64,000 nt of DNA, from the NCBI GenBank assembly GCA_964558975.1, contig CAZLFQ010000003.1:99933-163932 (forward strand). The letters are read 5' to 3'. Below the pieces are notes generated by a model. That model did no database searches. It was not told the origin of the DNA and saw nothing but the letters and a program-made list of their open reading frames with translations. A program made the translations under genes and the position numbers. Below, piece after piece: positions 9,164 through 18,777 of this stretch. Position 1 is the first letter of the stretch. Each line of letters begins with the position of its first letter. This stretch comes from CAZLFQ01 sp964558975. GTDB lineage: Bacteria > Pseudomonadota > Alphaproteobacteria > Rickettsiales > Midichloriaceae.

Positions 9164-9982
9164 TTAGCTAGCACTAGAGGTTTTGATAGTTTTGTTTGAG
9201 TCATCCAGTCGCATAGAGTAAAAAGTTTTTTTTGTTAAGTCAAAATAGGCGCCAATTGGAGCGGTACAGTTTCCACCATGAAGTTTCATGAATTCACGCT
9301 CTTTTGTGACGCAATCAATTGTTGGTTGGTGTGAGATTTGAGAAAGTAGTTTTGCCATTTTAGAGTCTTCAATTCGTCTTTCAATACCAATCGCACCTTG
9401 ACCAACTGCAGGTACAAAACTTCTTGGGTCGAATATTTCTTTGACTACTGTCTCTAAACCAAGTCTTTTGAGGCCAGCTAATGCAAAAATTGCAGCAGCG
9501 ACTTCTCCAGTTTCAATTTTTTTGAGTCGAGTGATAACATTTCCTCTGAAAGGAATAACTTCTACGTTTGGATTTATCTCTTGAACTAAAACAGCTCTCC
9601 GTGCAGATGATGAGCCAACTACAGTTCCTTTGGTCATTTCTTTTAAACTATTAAAGCGCGATGATACAAAACAGTCTCTTGGGTCTTCGCGTTCAAGCAT
9701 ACAGTCAATTATCAATCCTTCTGGTAGTTCTGTTGGAACGTCTTTCATAGAATGAACCGCTATATCGATTTGATGTGATAACATTGCTTCTTCTATTTCT
9801 TTTAGAAAAAGTCCTTTGCCTCCAATTGCTGCAAGGTTTTGATCAAGGAATTTATCACCAGAAGTAACAATCTCTATAGTTTCGAATGAGCATTCAGGAG
9901 CGATTTTTTTAATGCTGCTAATTGCAATATCAGTCTGGGCTAACGCTAGTTTACTTTTACGTGTTCCAATTCTGATATGCAT
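9164..9982 (-). CDS. hemC: Hydroxymethylbilane synthase, C-terminally shortened
   Basis: HemC joins four porphobilinogen units into hydroxymethylbilane in heme synthesis. The N-terminus IRIGTRKSKLALAQT, the block AVHSMKDVPTELP, the RRAVLVQE region and FRGNVITRLKK are all typical. The cofactor-carrying cysteine lies in HGGNCTAPIGAY near residue 237. At 272 residues the protein is about 35-40 shorter than usual. Past the TAA stop the same frame continues for 18 codons reading SGIVIASQLHHIF, which resembles the missing last helix of domain 3, so a nonsense mutation is possible. It may still be active, because the catalytic core is intact. Confidence 0.9.
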   Translation of the reverse strand: MHIRIGTRKSKLALAQTDIAISSIKKIAPECSFETIEIVTSGDKFLDQNLAAIGGKGLFLKEIEEAMLSHQIDIAVHSMKDVPTELPEGLIIDCMLEREDPRDCFVSSRFNSLKEMTKGTVVGSSSARRAVLVQEINPNVEVIPFRGNVITRLKKIETGEVAAAIFALAGLKRLGLETVVKEIFDPRSFVPAVGQGAIGIERRIEDSKMAKLLSQISHQPTIDCVTKEREFMKLHGGNCTAPIGAYFDLTKKTFYSMRLDDSNKTIKTSSAS

Positions 9983-9992
9983 TTTTTCCTGA

Positions 9993-11663
9993 CTATATTT
10001 CTAATCGAGTAACTGTTACTAAAATCTTTGGCTCTTTTGCAGTTTCAGTCTGTAAAATGCGTTTGATTATATTCCTAACTTTATTATCAAGTTCATCATT
10101 TGACGCTTTAGGATGTGAATCAATATACTCAGAAATAGCTTCTTCGAGCATAATGAAATATTCTCTGTCTTCTTTAGAATCTAAAACTCCAGGAGCTAAA
10201 ACTATTGGGTCTTTAAGAAGCTTGTTTTTCTTATTAAGAATAATGGTCGCTACTACTAAACCTTGGTCGCGCATACGCCTACGCATTCTTAGAACTTCAC
10301 TATCGGATGGGATGATGAAGTTACCATCAATCGCCATAACAGCAGTTGGTAGTTGTGCAATAATATCTGGTTTATCGCCATTGATTTTTACGATAGCGCC
10401 ATTGTTTACTTGAACAGAGAATTTTGCACCTTGTTTTCTTGCAAACTTTGCATGTTCATGCAGATGCATTGGCTCGCCATGCATAGGAATTGCAATTTTA
10501 GGTTTGATAATGTCATACATTTTTGCAATCTCACCACGCGAAGGGTGACCAGATACGTGTACAAAGTGATCTTTTTCTGTCATCACCTCTACACCCATTT
10601 TACAAAATTTATTGAAAAGAGAGAAAATTGCGTCTTCATTCCCAGGAATTATTTTTGATGAGAAAATCATCACATCACCCCTACGTACTTTAAAGTCAGG
10701 GTGTTCGCCTCTAGCTAGTTTGCTTGTAGTTGCTCTAGGTTCTCCTTGGCAACCAGTTGCAATTACAAGAACTTCATTTCTATGATATCTTTCGATTTCT
10801 CTAGGTCTCATAAATGGTGCAAGATCGTGTAGATATCCACACTCAAGGGCTGCATCATACATTTTCCACAGGGATGATCCAGAAAGTGCGACTTTCCTAC
10901 CGCATGCTTCAGCAGCTTTTGCTATGGTGTGTATACGAGCTATGTTTGATGCAAATGAACTTACTACAACTAGGCTTTGTTTGTATGAAGCAATTAGTTC
11001 AGTAATGCTTTTAACAAGCGAGCCTTCTGATCCAGAAAACCCTTCAGAGAAAATGTTGGTTGAATCACAAACCATGGCAAGAACCCCTTCTTTGCCAAGT
11101 TTTTCAAGTGCTTCAATATTTGATTTTTTCCCGATCACTGGGTCTTCATCAAATTTCCAGTCACCAGTGTGGAATATGTTGCCTTGTTCTGTGCGAATTA
11201 CCAAACCTTGCATCTCTGGAATTGAATGGGTGAGACCAATCATTTCTAGATCAAAATCTCCAACTTTAAACTTGCTATTTAGCTTAACTTCATGGAACTT
11301 TACTTCGTTGGCAATTCCCATTTCTGAGAGTTTTCCTTTTAAAACACATGAGGTGAATTTAGAGCAGTAAATAGGTAGTTTAAATTCATTCCAAAGATAT
11401 TGAATAGCTCCGATATGATCTTCATGCGCATGCGTTAGAACCAAACCTACAAAGTTCTCTCTGTGTTTAGTTATAAAAGATATGTCAGGTACTAGTATGT
11501 CTACACCAGGGAAATAGTCATCCGCGAAACCTAGTCCCATGTCAACAATTAGCCATTTGCCATTGTAGTGGTATAGATATAGGTTAATTCCGATTTGTTC
11601 AGTTCCCCCTAAAGGTAAAAACAATAGATCAGCCTTATGCTGTTTTAAATTTATAGTCATCAA
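9993..11663 (-). CDS. rnj: Ribonuclease J
   Basis: This 556-residue protein is a metallo-beta-lactamase/beta-CASP nuclease. The zinc motif THAHEDH is at residues 77-83, further metal ligands are HTGDWKFD and SGHPSRGE, and the C-terminal domain matches RNase J. The enzyme is a 5'-3' exo- and endonuclease for mRNA decay and rRNA maturation. The length matches alphaproteobacterial RNase J (about 550). It is upstream of hemC, with 10 bp between them. The start ATG at 11663 is followed at once by another ATG. Confidence 0.95.
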   Translation of the reverse strand: MMTINLKQHKADLLFLPLGGTEQIGINLYLYHYNGKWLIVDMGLGFADDYFPGVDILVPDISFITKHRENFVGLVLTHAHEDHIGAIQYLWNEFKLPIYCSKFTSCVLKGKLSEMGIANEVKFHEVKLNSKFKVGDFDLEMIGLTHSIPEMQGLVIRTEQGNIFHTGDWKFDEDPVIGKKSNIEALEKLGKEGVLAMVCDSTNIFSEGFSGSEGSLVKSITELIASYKQSLVVVSSFASNIARIHTIAKAAEACGRKVALSGSSLWKMYDAALECGYLHDLAPFMRPREIERYHRNEVLVIATGCQGEPRATTSKLARGEHPDFKVRRGDVMIFSSKIIPGNEDAIFSLFNKFCKMGVEVMTEKDHFVHVSGHPSRGEIAKMYDIIKPKIAIPMHGEPMHLHEHAKFARKQGAKFSVQVNNGAIVKINGDKPDIIAQLPTAVMAIDGNFIIPSDSEVLRMRRRMRDQGLVVATIILNKKNKLLKDPIVLAPGVLDSKEDREYFIMLEEAISEYIDSHPKASNDELDNKVRNIIKRILQTETAKEPKILVTVTRLEI

Positions 11664-11813
11664 TTATTAATATATTCATTCAGCCCATGATAGCAGATAT
11701 TGCCCTGAACAGCAAATTGTATAAACAACCTTTAAAACTAGCTATGAACTTGCGATATTAGTCTAATTATGATATTAGTAACTCGATGTTAAAACTAAAT
11801 AAATGGGTTAGTA

Positions 11814-12338
11814 ATGCAACTAGACAAGATTGCTATAGGAAAGAAAGCGCCTGATGAAGTTAATGTTATAATTGAAATCCCAATGAATGCAGGGCCAATC
11901 AAGTACGAATTTGATAAAGAATCTGGCATTATTGTTGTTGATAGATTTATGCAAACTACCATGTCGTATCCTTGTAATTATGGGTTTATTCCACATACTC
12001 TTTCTGGAGATGGCGACCCTGCTGATGTGTTGGTATACTCGAATCATCCTATTGTTCCAGGAGCAATGGTGACGGTAAGGCCTATTGGTGTATTGATGAC
12101 CGAAGATGAGAAAGGCTCTGATGAGAAGATTCTAGCAGTTCCAGCAGCTAAAATTGATCCGTCTTTGGAAAACATTAATTCTTATAAAGATCTACCAGAA
12201 TTAGTAATCAGTAGAATTGAACATTTCTTTGAAAATTATAAGAAATTAGAAAAAGGGAAATGGGTTAAAATTTCTGGCTGGCAAGATGCGGCAGAAGCAA
12301 AAAATATAATAAAACAAGCGATTGCAAACCATAAGTAG
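11814..12338 (+). CDS. ppa: Inorganic pyrophosphatase
   Basis: A 174-residue family I soluble pyrophosphatase, the normal bacterial length. It hydrolyses pyrophosphate to drive nucleotide and amino-acid polymerisation. The metal-binding signature SGDGDPADVLV is complete, preceded by PCNYGFIPHT, and the C-terminal KWVKISGW motif is also present. It is followed after 2 bp by trhO, so the pair is probably cotranscribed. Confidence 0.97.
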   Translation: MQLDKIAIGKKAPDEVNVIIEIPMNAGPIKYEFDKESGIIVVDRFMQTTMSYPCNYGFIPHTLSGDGDPADVLVYSNHPIVPGAMVTVRPIGVLMTEDEKGSDEKILAVPAAKIDPSLENINSYKDLPELVISRIEHFFENYKKLEKGKWVKISGWQDAAEAKNIIKQAIANHK

Positions 12339-12340
12339 AT

Positions 12341-13069
12341 ATGTCTCAAAATTTTGTAGTAACAACATTTTATAAATTCGTTGATCTTCCAGATTTTGAA
12401 GATAAGCGAGTGAAGTTTATTAAATTTTGTAACGACCACAAAATTAAAGGAACAATATTGCTTGCGCAGGAAGGATTAAATTCAACTCTTACTGGAACTA
12501 GAGAGGCAATAGACGCTTTTTATAAATTCATAACTAGTATGCCTGAATTTAGAGATATTGAATTCAAAGAAAGCTTTGCCGAAACTATGCCATTTAGTCG
12601 TATGAAAGTTCGCCTGAAGCCTGAGATCGTAAGGCTAAAGATTGAAAATCTTGATATGTCAAAGGTTGGTGAATATTTGGATGCTAAAAAGTGGGATGAA
12701 CTCATTTCTAGCAAAGGAACGATAACGATCGATACTAGAAATGACTATGAAGTGATTTTTGGTACATTCAAAAATGCCATAAACCCTAAGACTCGTAATT
12801 TTAGTGATCTGCCTGAATGGGTTGAGCGTAATCTTAAGAACGTGGATAAAGAGACACCAATTGCCATGTTCTGTACAGGCGGCATTCGGTGTGAAAAATC
12901 AACTGCCTATATGAAAAACATAGGCTTTAAAAATGTTTACCATTTGAAGGGTGGTGTTTTACAGTATCTTGAAGACACCAAAGGGCAACCAAACATGTGG
13001 CAGGGCAGGTGCTTTGTTTTCGACGACCGTGTGGCAGTGGATTCCGAGCTTGACGCTTACTGCAAATAA
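12341..13069 (+). CDS. trhO: tRNA uridine(34) hydroxylase TrhO, rhodanese family
   Basis: This 242-residue protein matches the YceA/TrhO family: an N-terminal acylphosphatase-like domain (KGTILLAQEGLNSTLTG) and a rhodanese domain with the active-site loop CTGGIRCEK at residues 178-186. TrhO installs 5-hydroxyuridine at the wobble base of certain tRNAs. The protein is shorter than the E. coli form, lacking part of the C-terminal extension, but it ends with the usual GRCFVFDDRVAV segment. It starts 2 bp after ppa. Confidence 0.9.
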   Translation: MSQNFVVTTFYKFVDLPDFEDKRVKFIKFCNDHKIKGTILLAQEGLNSTLTGTREAIDAFYKFITSMPEFRDIEFKESFAETMPFSRMKVRLKPEIVRLKIENLDMSKVGEYLDAKKWDELISSKGTITIDTRNDYEVIFGTFKNAINPKTRNFSDLPEWVERNLKNVDKETPIAMFCTGGIRCEKSTAYMKNIGFKNVYHLKGGVLQYLEDTKGQPNMWQGRCFVFDDRVAVDSELDAYCK

Positions 13070-13072
13070 TAA

Positions 13073-13666
13073 TTAATAATCTTGCCTCATTTTTAGCGCA
13101 AGGCTTAGTGTGCCTTCATCCATATAATCTAATTCTGCACCCATAGGAATGCCGTTGGCGAGTCTTGAAGTTTTTATATTATATGGTTTGAGTAAATCGA
13201 CAACGTAAAAACCTGTGGTTTGGCCTTCTAAGGTGGCGTTTGTTGCTATTATTACTTCTTTGAAATTAGAGTTAGCAACACGATTTTTAAGTGATTCAAA
13301 ATTCAACGTATCTGGGGTTCTTCCATCAAGAGCAGAAAGAGAACCTCCTAGCACATGGTAGTACCCTTTAAAAATGTTTCCACGCTCCATAGCCCATAGG
13401 TCAGTTACATCTTCTACGACGCACAACTGTGAAGTATCTCGCTTCTCGCTTGTGCATATTGAGCAAGGAGAGGTGGTGTCTATATTCCCACAATCTTTGC
13501 AGATCGTAATCTCTTGTGCTACTTGTTTTATAACATCAGCTAAAGGTAACATCAGATTTTGGGAGTTTTTAATTAAATGCAGCGCAATTCTGCGGGCAGA
13601 TCTAGGGCCAAGCCCAGGTAGCTTTGCTATAATTTTAATTAATTGTTCTACGGAACCTATTTGCAT
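13073..13666 (-). CDS. recR: Recombination protein RecR
   Basis: A 197-residue protein with a helix-hairpin-helix (KLPGLGPRSARRIALHL), a four-cysteine zinc finger (CKDCGN...CSIC), and a Toprim domain (LCVVEDVTDLWAME, then ALDGRTPD). RecR works with RecF and RecO to load RecA at single-strand gaps. It is convergent with trhO, with only 3 bp between the stops. Confidence 0.97.
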   Translation of the reverse strand: MQIGSVEQLIKIIAKLPGLGPRSARRIALHLIKNSQNLMLPLADVIKQVAQEITICKDCGNIDTTSPCSICTSEKRDTSQLCVVEDVTDLWAMERGNIFKGYYHVLGGSLSALDGRTPDTLNFESLKNRVANSNFKEVIIATNATLEGQTTGFYVVDLLKPYNIKTSRLANGIPMGAELDYMDEGTLSLALKMRQDY

Positions 13667-13807
13667 CTATATTTCTTTATGAGTATTTGTTAATTAATAG
13701 CATTATCTGTTGATAGAATCTATAGATTTGCTAGCCTAATTTTAAGAATTGCTGGTTTTATTTGTCAATGTTACAATTTAAATAAGTCAACCAAACCAAG
13801 TAGGTTT

Positions 13808-14914
13808 ATGGACTATACGAAAGATTCTAAGCAGCCACAAAATCAAACTAATGATTTTGATCCAAATGTTGTGAAAAATACAGCTAAGCCTTTAAATAGT
13901 ACTTCTCTACAAGATGAAAATAAGAAAGGTAATTTTCAGCTCATTTTGACACTCACTATTATATTAGCTATCGCAAGCTTAGTACCATTTTTAGGTATCT
14001 TATCAATACCTGCTCTAGTAATGTCTATATGGATATTATCTAGAGGCAGATGGGGTTATGGTATTTTGACATTTGTTTTGTCAGTTATTGGCTTAGCTAC
14101 AAGCCCATTGATTCTAGTTTTTATAGGCTGTATGTTTACTGATTGTAAGGCCGCAATTGAGGAAAGTGTAAATAAAAGTTTTGATAAGAAAGTTGATGCA
14201 TCTGGGAAAGTTACCTATGTGCCTAAAAAAACTGAAGAATCACAAACTCATCCTAGTGCTACTAATATTAAGGATGAATTCTATCAAATTATAAAAGAAG
14301 GCGAAGCTATTCGCAAAACTTCAGAATATTTTATTTTAGTTGAAGAGCCGATTGTATCGGATAAGTTGAAGACGAGAAAAATATTTGATTATTCTAAGGA
14401 GATGTGTAAATCAGCAACCACAGAATTTTGTGAGGTTTACTCTTGGGAAGGCATTGGCATAAAAGATTATACGGAAATTACACCTGAAATCAAAAAAAGT
14501 TCACATGGAAAATATACGTCTTTTGGTAATGGTTGGGCATATTTAAAAGTTGGTGCCGCTGAAGCAATGGATGGCTCTCAGGAGAAATGGCAGGTTATGG
14601 CTCCTGGTTTTAGATATATAGGTGGCGTCTTTACGGAGCAAAAACCATATGTGGTGCACATGTATATCGATAATGAAAAGTTAAAGAATTCTAATATACA
14701 AGAACTGGACAGCTTCGGTATGAAAAAAAATGATTCTGACATGAAAACAGGGTTTGCTGATGCTGCTTGCAAACAATATGAAAATTGTTTTGTATACTTT
14801 TATTATGATAAAGAAATGCCTTCTAAAGTGAATACAGAAATTGAAGCCATGCAGCAATCTGCAGGTTATTACAGAAAAGAAAGAGCAGTGACGACCACAC
14901 TATTTAAAGATTAA
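13808..14914 (+). CDS. Hypothetical membrane protein
   Basis: A 368-residue protein of unknown function. After a polar N-terminus of about 40 residues come two or three hydrophobic helices (about 43-110), then a polar region of 250 residues with several cysteines, probably extracytoplasmic. The arrangement of small helices with a Gly-Arg turn recalls DUF4190-type N-terminal modules fused to an unknown domain. The 3' end overlaps the convergent SDR gene by 4 bp. The GTAGG just before the ATG may serve as ribosome-binding site. Confidence 0.65.
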   Translation: MDYTKDSKQPQNQTNDFDPNVVKNTAKPLNSTSLQDENKKGNFQLILTLTIILAIASLVPFLGILSIPALVMSIWILSRGRWGYGILTFVLSVIGLATSPLILVFIGCMFTDCKAAIEESVNKSFDKKVDASGKVTYVPKKTEESQTHPSATNIKDEFYQIIKEGEAIRKTSEYFILVEEPIVSDKLKTRKIFDYSKEMCKSATTEFCEVYSWEGIGIKDYTEITPEIKKSSHGKYTSFGNGWAYLKVGAAEAMDGSQEKWQVMAPGFRYIGGVFTEQKPYVVHMYIDNEKLKNSNIQELDSFGMKKNDSDMKTGFADAACKQYENCFVYFYYDKEMPSKVNTEIEAMQQSAGYYRKERAVTTTLFKD

Positions 14915-15570
14915 TTTGCAGCAGATACTAACTCGCCGTTGATCCTGTTTTGAATGATATAATCGATTGCGTTGCAAATGCTTTGAACAGAAGAGGGATA
15001 TTGCTTCTGTAGGTTATCGAAAAAATCTTTTGGATATCCTTCTTTGTGAAGTGCAGCACCTATCAAAATTCCATTCATTCTGAAGCCACTTTTAAGCTGC
15101 TTGCAACTCTGCAATGTGAACTCCTTTAAAGAATTTTTTGATGTGCAATATGAGAGAAAGTTACTAGGATGATCAGCTGCCCAAGCATCTAACAAATTAA
15201 TGATAATTCCAGACTCATAGCGCTTCTGCATTTCTACAGTAAAAGACATAGGTGCATAGAGATTGATCGCCATAGATTTTAAAAAGTGAGTGTATGTGAA
15301 ATTTTGTAATGAATCACTTTCAAAAACTGCTGCATTATTTATTAGTAGGTCAACTTGTCCTTTTACTTGATCTAGTATAAATCTTGTAGCATCTGAATGT
15401 TGTAAATTACCAAAAACAACTTGTGAATTAGGAATTTGCTTTTGTAGTTCTAAAGCTTCTTCTTTAGAAGTGTGATGGTGTATTATTATATTATAATTTT
15501 GTTTAGCTAAGTGCAGAGCTATTTCTTTTCCAATTCTTTTTGCGCTACCAGTAATTAAAGCTGTTTTCAT
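14911..15570 (-). CDS. Short-chain dehydrogenase, pteridine-reductase-like
   Basis: A 219-residue SDR enzyme. The cofactor loop TGSAKRIGKEIALHLA is at residues 7-22, NNAAVF marks the NNAG motif, and the catalytic YCTSK is present. The TGSAKRIG form is typical of FolM/PTR1-like pteridine reductases, which reduce dihydromonapterin or dihydrofolate. Because folB and folE are also in this window, a role in folate supply is plausible but not proven, since the SDR family is very broad. It lies head to head with the Kef antiporter gene, 20 bp apart. Confidence 0.75.
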   Translation of the reverse strand: MKTALITGSAKRIGKEIALHLAKQNYNIIIHHHTSKEEALELQKQIPNSQVVFGNLQHSDATRFILDQVKGQVDLLINNAAVFESDSLQNFTYTHFLKSMAINLYAPMSFTVEMQKRYESGIIINLLDAWAADHPSNFLSYCTSKNSLKEFTLQSCKQLKSGFRMNGILIGAALHKEGYPKDFFDNLQKQYPSSVQSICNAIDYIIQNRINGELVSAAN

Positions 15571-15590
15571 AGTGAGATAATGATGTTATC

Positions 15591-17363
15591 TTGAATCAAT
15601 ATACATATTTTTTTGATTTTGACATGCATAACATGCAATACCTGAGTGATATACTAATTTTGTTGTCTGTTTCAATAGTCAACGTGGTTTTGTCGCGTAG
15701 ATTGCAATTAAGTCCAGTTTTAGGATACTTAGTACTTGGTGCGATGATTGGGAAGGATGGGTTCAATCTTATTCATGATACTAAATATGCAATCAATATC
15801 TCTGAATTTGGCGTAGTATTTTTGCTGTTTGTAATTGGTTTGGAATTAACTTTCGAACGTCTTGTGCAAATGCGCTTGCATGTGTTTGGGTTTGGTGGAC
15901 TCCAGTTGATTTTAACATCCACAATTATTGCAGTAATAATTCATCATTGGCTGAATGTTAAGCTAGACGTTTCTATTATTATAGCTGGCGCGCTTTCACT
16001 CTCATCAACAGCAATTGTATTGCAGGTGCTATCAGAAACTAAAAGGCAAGCAACGCAAGTCGGTAGATTATCTCTGTCAGTGCTATTGATGCAAGATTTT
16101 GCAGTTGTGCCGCTTTTAGCAATATTGCCAATCATTGCTAGTACAGAAGATAACTTTGCAAGTACTCTAGGGGTTGCAGGTCTTAAAGCTTTTGTAGCAA
16201 TTATATTGATTACTATAGCAGGCAGAGTTTTATTAAGACCATTTTTTGCATTAATTGGTACAGCTAAAAGTGAAGAGGTTTATGTAACTACAACTTTATT
16301 AATAGTTTTAGGGGCCGCACTTCTTACAAGTGAATTAGGTCTATCTACAGCTATGGGTGCGTTTATTGCTGGTATACTTATCGCTGAAACTCAATACCGA
16401 GCTAAAGTTGAAATAAGCATAATGCCATTTAAAAGCCTGTTACTTGGTTTGTTCTTCTTATCTGTGGGTATGTCAATAGACATCAATATTATCAAATCTC
16501 AAGTGGTTTATATAGCATTTGCGTCTATAGGATTACTACTTCTGAAAGGTATAATTATTTACTTGTTATGCATGCTGTTTAGATTTAGGCAAGGTGCTGC
16601 AATTCACTCGGCATTGTTGTTAGGGCAGGGTAGTGAATTTGCTTTTATCTTATTCAGTCTTGCTGCAAAACAAGAAATTATGTCGCAAATGGCATCTCAA
16701 TTACTTTTGGTTGTTGTTGCCATAACAATGGCAATTACACCATTGTTATCAATAATTGGTGCATGGTTAGAAGAGAAAATTGATTCCAGTGAAGACCTAG
16801 ACAATAATCAGGAATTTAAGGGAATAAGTGATCTTGATGGTCACATCATCATAGCTGGTCTTGGTAGAGTAGGAAGGGTTGTGGCGTATATGCTTTCTGA
16901 GCATCAATTTAACTATGTCGCAGTAGATGGTGACTTGCAATTAGTTAAAAAGGCGAGGGCTCAAGGCTTTCCAGTTTATCATGGTGATCTAAGTAATATT
17001 GATGTACTAAGGGCGGTTGGTGCTAGCAGGGCTTCATCAGTAATACTTACGATGAATGATAAAATTGCTTTAAGAAAATCGGTTAAAGCTATAGCTACTA
17101 ACTTTGAGGATTTAGAGATTATTGTAAGATCTGAAGACTTTAGGCATGGGCAAGGACTTAAGAAACTAGGAGCAAGTATTTCTGTTCCAGCAACTATTGA
17201 AACAGGATTGCAATTAGGTGGCGCATTGCTCAAAAATTTAGGTGTTGCTGAGCATGATATAATGAATATGAAAGATCAATTCAGACAAAATGGCTATTCA
17301 TTCACGGAAGAAATTGAGCTGTTTAGAGGTGTTGCTCCATCAAAAGAAACTTCAAGCAAATAG
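15591..17363 (+). CDS. Kef-type CPA2 cation/proton antiporter with RCK domain
   Basis: A 590-residue protein with about twelve membrane helices (residues 15-395) of the Na/H exchanger type, including LSSTAIVLQVL and ELGLSTAMGAFIAG motifs, followed by a TrkA-N/RCK nucleotide-binding domain (HIIIAGLGRVGRVVAYML, then AVDGDLQLVKKAR). It likely exchanges K+ or Na+ for protons under nucleotide or glutathione control, like KefB/KefC. The start listed is a TTG; in-frame ATGs at 15624 and 15633 are better codons and would leave the first helix intact, so the real start is uncertain. Confidence 0.88.
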   Translation: MNQYTYFFDFDMHNMQYLSDILILLSVSIVNVVLSRRLQLSPVLGYLVLGAMIGKDGFNLIHDTKYAINISEFGVVFLLFVIGLELTFERLVQMRLHVFGFGGLQLILTSTIIAVIIHHWLNVKLDVSIIIAGALSLSSTAIVLQVLSETKRQATQVGRLSLSVLLMQDFAVVPLLAILPIIASTEDNFASTLGVAGLKAFVAIILITIAGRVLLRPFFALIGTAKSEEVYVTTTLLIVLGAALLTSELGLSTAMGAFIAGILIAETQYRAKVEISIMPFKSLLLGLFFLSVGMSIDINIIKSQVVYIAFASIGLLLLKGIIIYLLCMLFRFRQGAAIHSALLLGQGSEFAFILFSLAAKQEIMSQMASQLLLVVVAITMAITPLLSIIGAWLEEKIDSSEDLDNNQEFKGISDLDGHIIIAGLGRVGRVVAYMLSEHQFNYVAVDGDLQLVKKARAQGFPVYHGDLSNIDVLRAVGASRASSVILTMNDKIALRKSVKAIATNFEDLEIIVRSEDFRHGQGLKKLGASISVPATIETGLQLGGALLKNLGVAEHDIMNMKDQFRQNGYSFTEEIELFRGVAPSKETSSK

Positions 17364-17374
17364 TTGCATGATTC

Positions 17375-18178
17375 TTGCTTGCATATGCTGAAACTGATGG
17401 TTTTGTAATAAGTATGCTGCAATTAGCTGATGTTGGTTCTGCTCAAAGTGAATTACAAGAATTGTATGATCAATTGTCTCAAAGGACAATGACTTCAAGT
17501 ATATATGGTATTAATACTAATCAGGCTGAAACTGAAGCTAGAATTGTTAATTTTATAACGCAAAACCTTCTTAAAATATCTCCAACTAGGACGTTTTGGA
17601 ATTTTGATTTTTCAACTCGACAAATACCTTCTGCAATTATAAGAGCAATTTTTCAAGCTACACTTACACAAATTAACTATATTATTGGGCATAGAAAGAC
17701 TGATGAGACTGTATGTACAGCTCTCTATAATAAGATGCATGAAGTATATATTGTAGATTTTTGCTCATTTTTTTTAGATTGGGATAGCGATGAAAAAGAC
17801 CAAGTACTGAAAACTGAGACAAACGAAAGTTTTGATTTATTAAAGTTTCAAGAAATTATCCCTGATAATTCATTTACTAGTTTTATTGGACTTTTATTTG
17901 CATGTAAAATTGGATTTACACGATCTGATATTTTAGAAATTCAAGAGGCTAATCATGGAATCAAAACTTTTCTTGGAAGAGATTCGGTCTATAAAATGCT
18001 ATTTACGGAATTTGATTTGAGAGCTAGGGTTTTTGATCCTTTGGGTGTGATAGATGCAGTTATTACGCCTGAGCCAGACACTATCAGGAGCGTTGGTAGC
18101 TTCCAAGAATTAGTAGATATTGCAAGGATGGATTCTAGTGCGTCTAATGCGTCGTTAAATGAATTTGTTGAAATGTAA
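17375..18178 (+). CDS. Hypothetical protein
   Basis: A protein of up to 267 residues with no recognised domain, membrane segment or signal peptide. The longest frame starts at TTG 17375; the first ATG is at 17414 (residue 14) and is probably the real start, although neither has a good Shine-Dalgarno. It follows the antiporter gene by 11 bp and may be cotranscribed. The composition is ordinary, with a predicted mainly helical fold. Confidence 0.6.
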   Translation: MLAYAETDGFVISMLQLADVGSAQSELQELYDQLSQRTMTSSIYGINTNQAETEARIVNFITQNLLKISPTRTFWNFDFSTRQIPSAIIRAIFQATLTQINYIIGHRKTDETVCTALYNKMHEVYIVDFCSFFLDWDSDEKDQVLKTETNESFDLLKFQEIIPDNSFTSFIGLLFACKIGFTRSDILEIQEANHGIKTFLGRDSVYKMLFTEFDLRARVFDPLGVIDAVITPEPDTIRSVGSFQELVDIARMDSSASNASLNEFVEM

Positions 18179-18265
18179 GAAAAATAAAAATTTCAAATTC
18201 TTAAAGACTTTCTAAAAAAAATATCACAGACTTAATTATGCAAACTCAATTTATGAGGTATTTTC

Positions 18266-18769
18266 ATGTCTAAACACGTAGTTTTACTTTTGGCAGGCAC
18301 TTTGCTTTCTGTTTCAACATTTGCATTCGCTCAAGATGCAGCACCAGCTCCAACAACCCCTAGTCCTGAAAGACTGGAAAAAATGAAAGAAAGAGTTGAT
18401 GAAGCGATAGAGAAGCGCCAAGAAAGAATAGAAGAAAGAAAAGAAAGACGTGAAGAAATCAGAGAAAATATTAAAGAAAGAATAGAAGATCGCCAAGAGC
18501 GTCGCGAGGACAGAAGGGAAGATAGAATGGATCGCCGCGAAGATGTGAGAGATAGAATTGAAGATAGAAAAGACAGGCGTGAGGATGTGCGCGATCGCCG
18601 TGAAGATAGAAGAGATGCTGGCCAAGATGGTGCTAGACGTCCAGAAAATAGAAAAGAAAAGGGTAAGCCATCGGCTGGCGGACAAGGTGCTGGCAAGCCT
18701 ATAGCAAATAGAGATAGAGGAGGCGCTGGCAAGCCTGCTGGCCAACAAAGAGGAGGTGGTAGGCAGTAG
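18266..18769 (+). CDS. Secreted Arg/Glu-rich helical repeat protein
   Basis: A 167-residue protein with a clear Sec signal peptide (residues 1-22, hydrophobic core VVLLLAGTLLSVSTFAFA, probable cleavage at AFA-Q). A Pro/Ala/Thr linker follows, then about 80 residues made almost only of Arg, Glu, Asp, Lys and Ile in short RREDRRED-type repeats, then a Gly/Lys/Gln-rich tail ending GGGRQ. The middle fits a single alpha-helix stabilised by i to i+4 salt bridges. GAGG precedes the ATG at good spacing and a strong terminator follows, so it is an independent transcription unit. Function is unknown; a periplasmic spacer or nucleic-acid or polyanion binder is possible. Confidence 0.75.
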   Translation: MSKHVVLLLAGTLLSVSTFAFAQDAAPAPTTPSPERLEKMKERVDEAIEKRQERIEERKERREEIRENIKERIEDRQERREDRREDRMDRREDVRDRIEDRKDRREDVRDRREDRRDAGQDGARRPENRKEKGKPSAGGQGAGKPIANRDRGGAGKPAGQQRGGGRQ

Positions 18770-18777
18770 TCATTGTG

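Noticed and set aside
10057..11370. Several plus-strand frames across rnj
   Set aside because: Antisense shadows of a clear RNase J gene.
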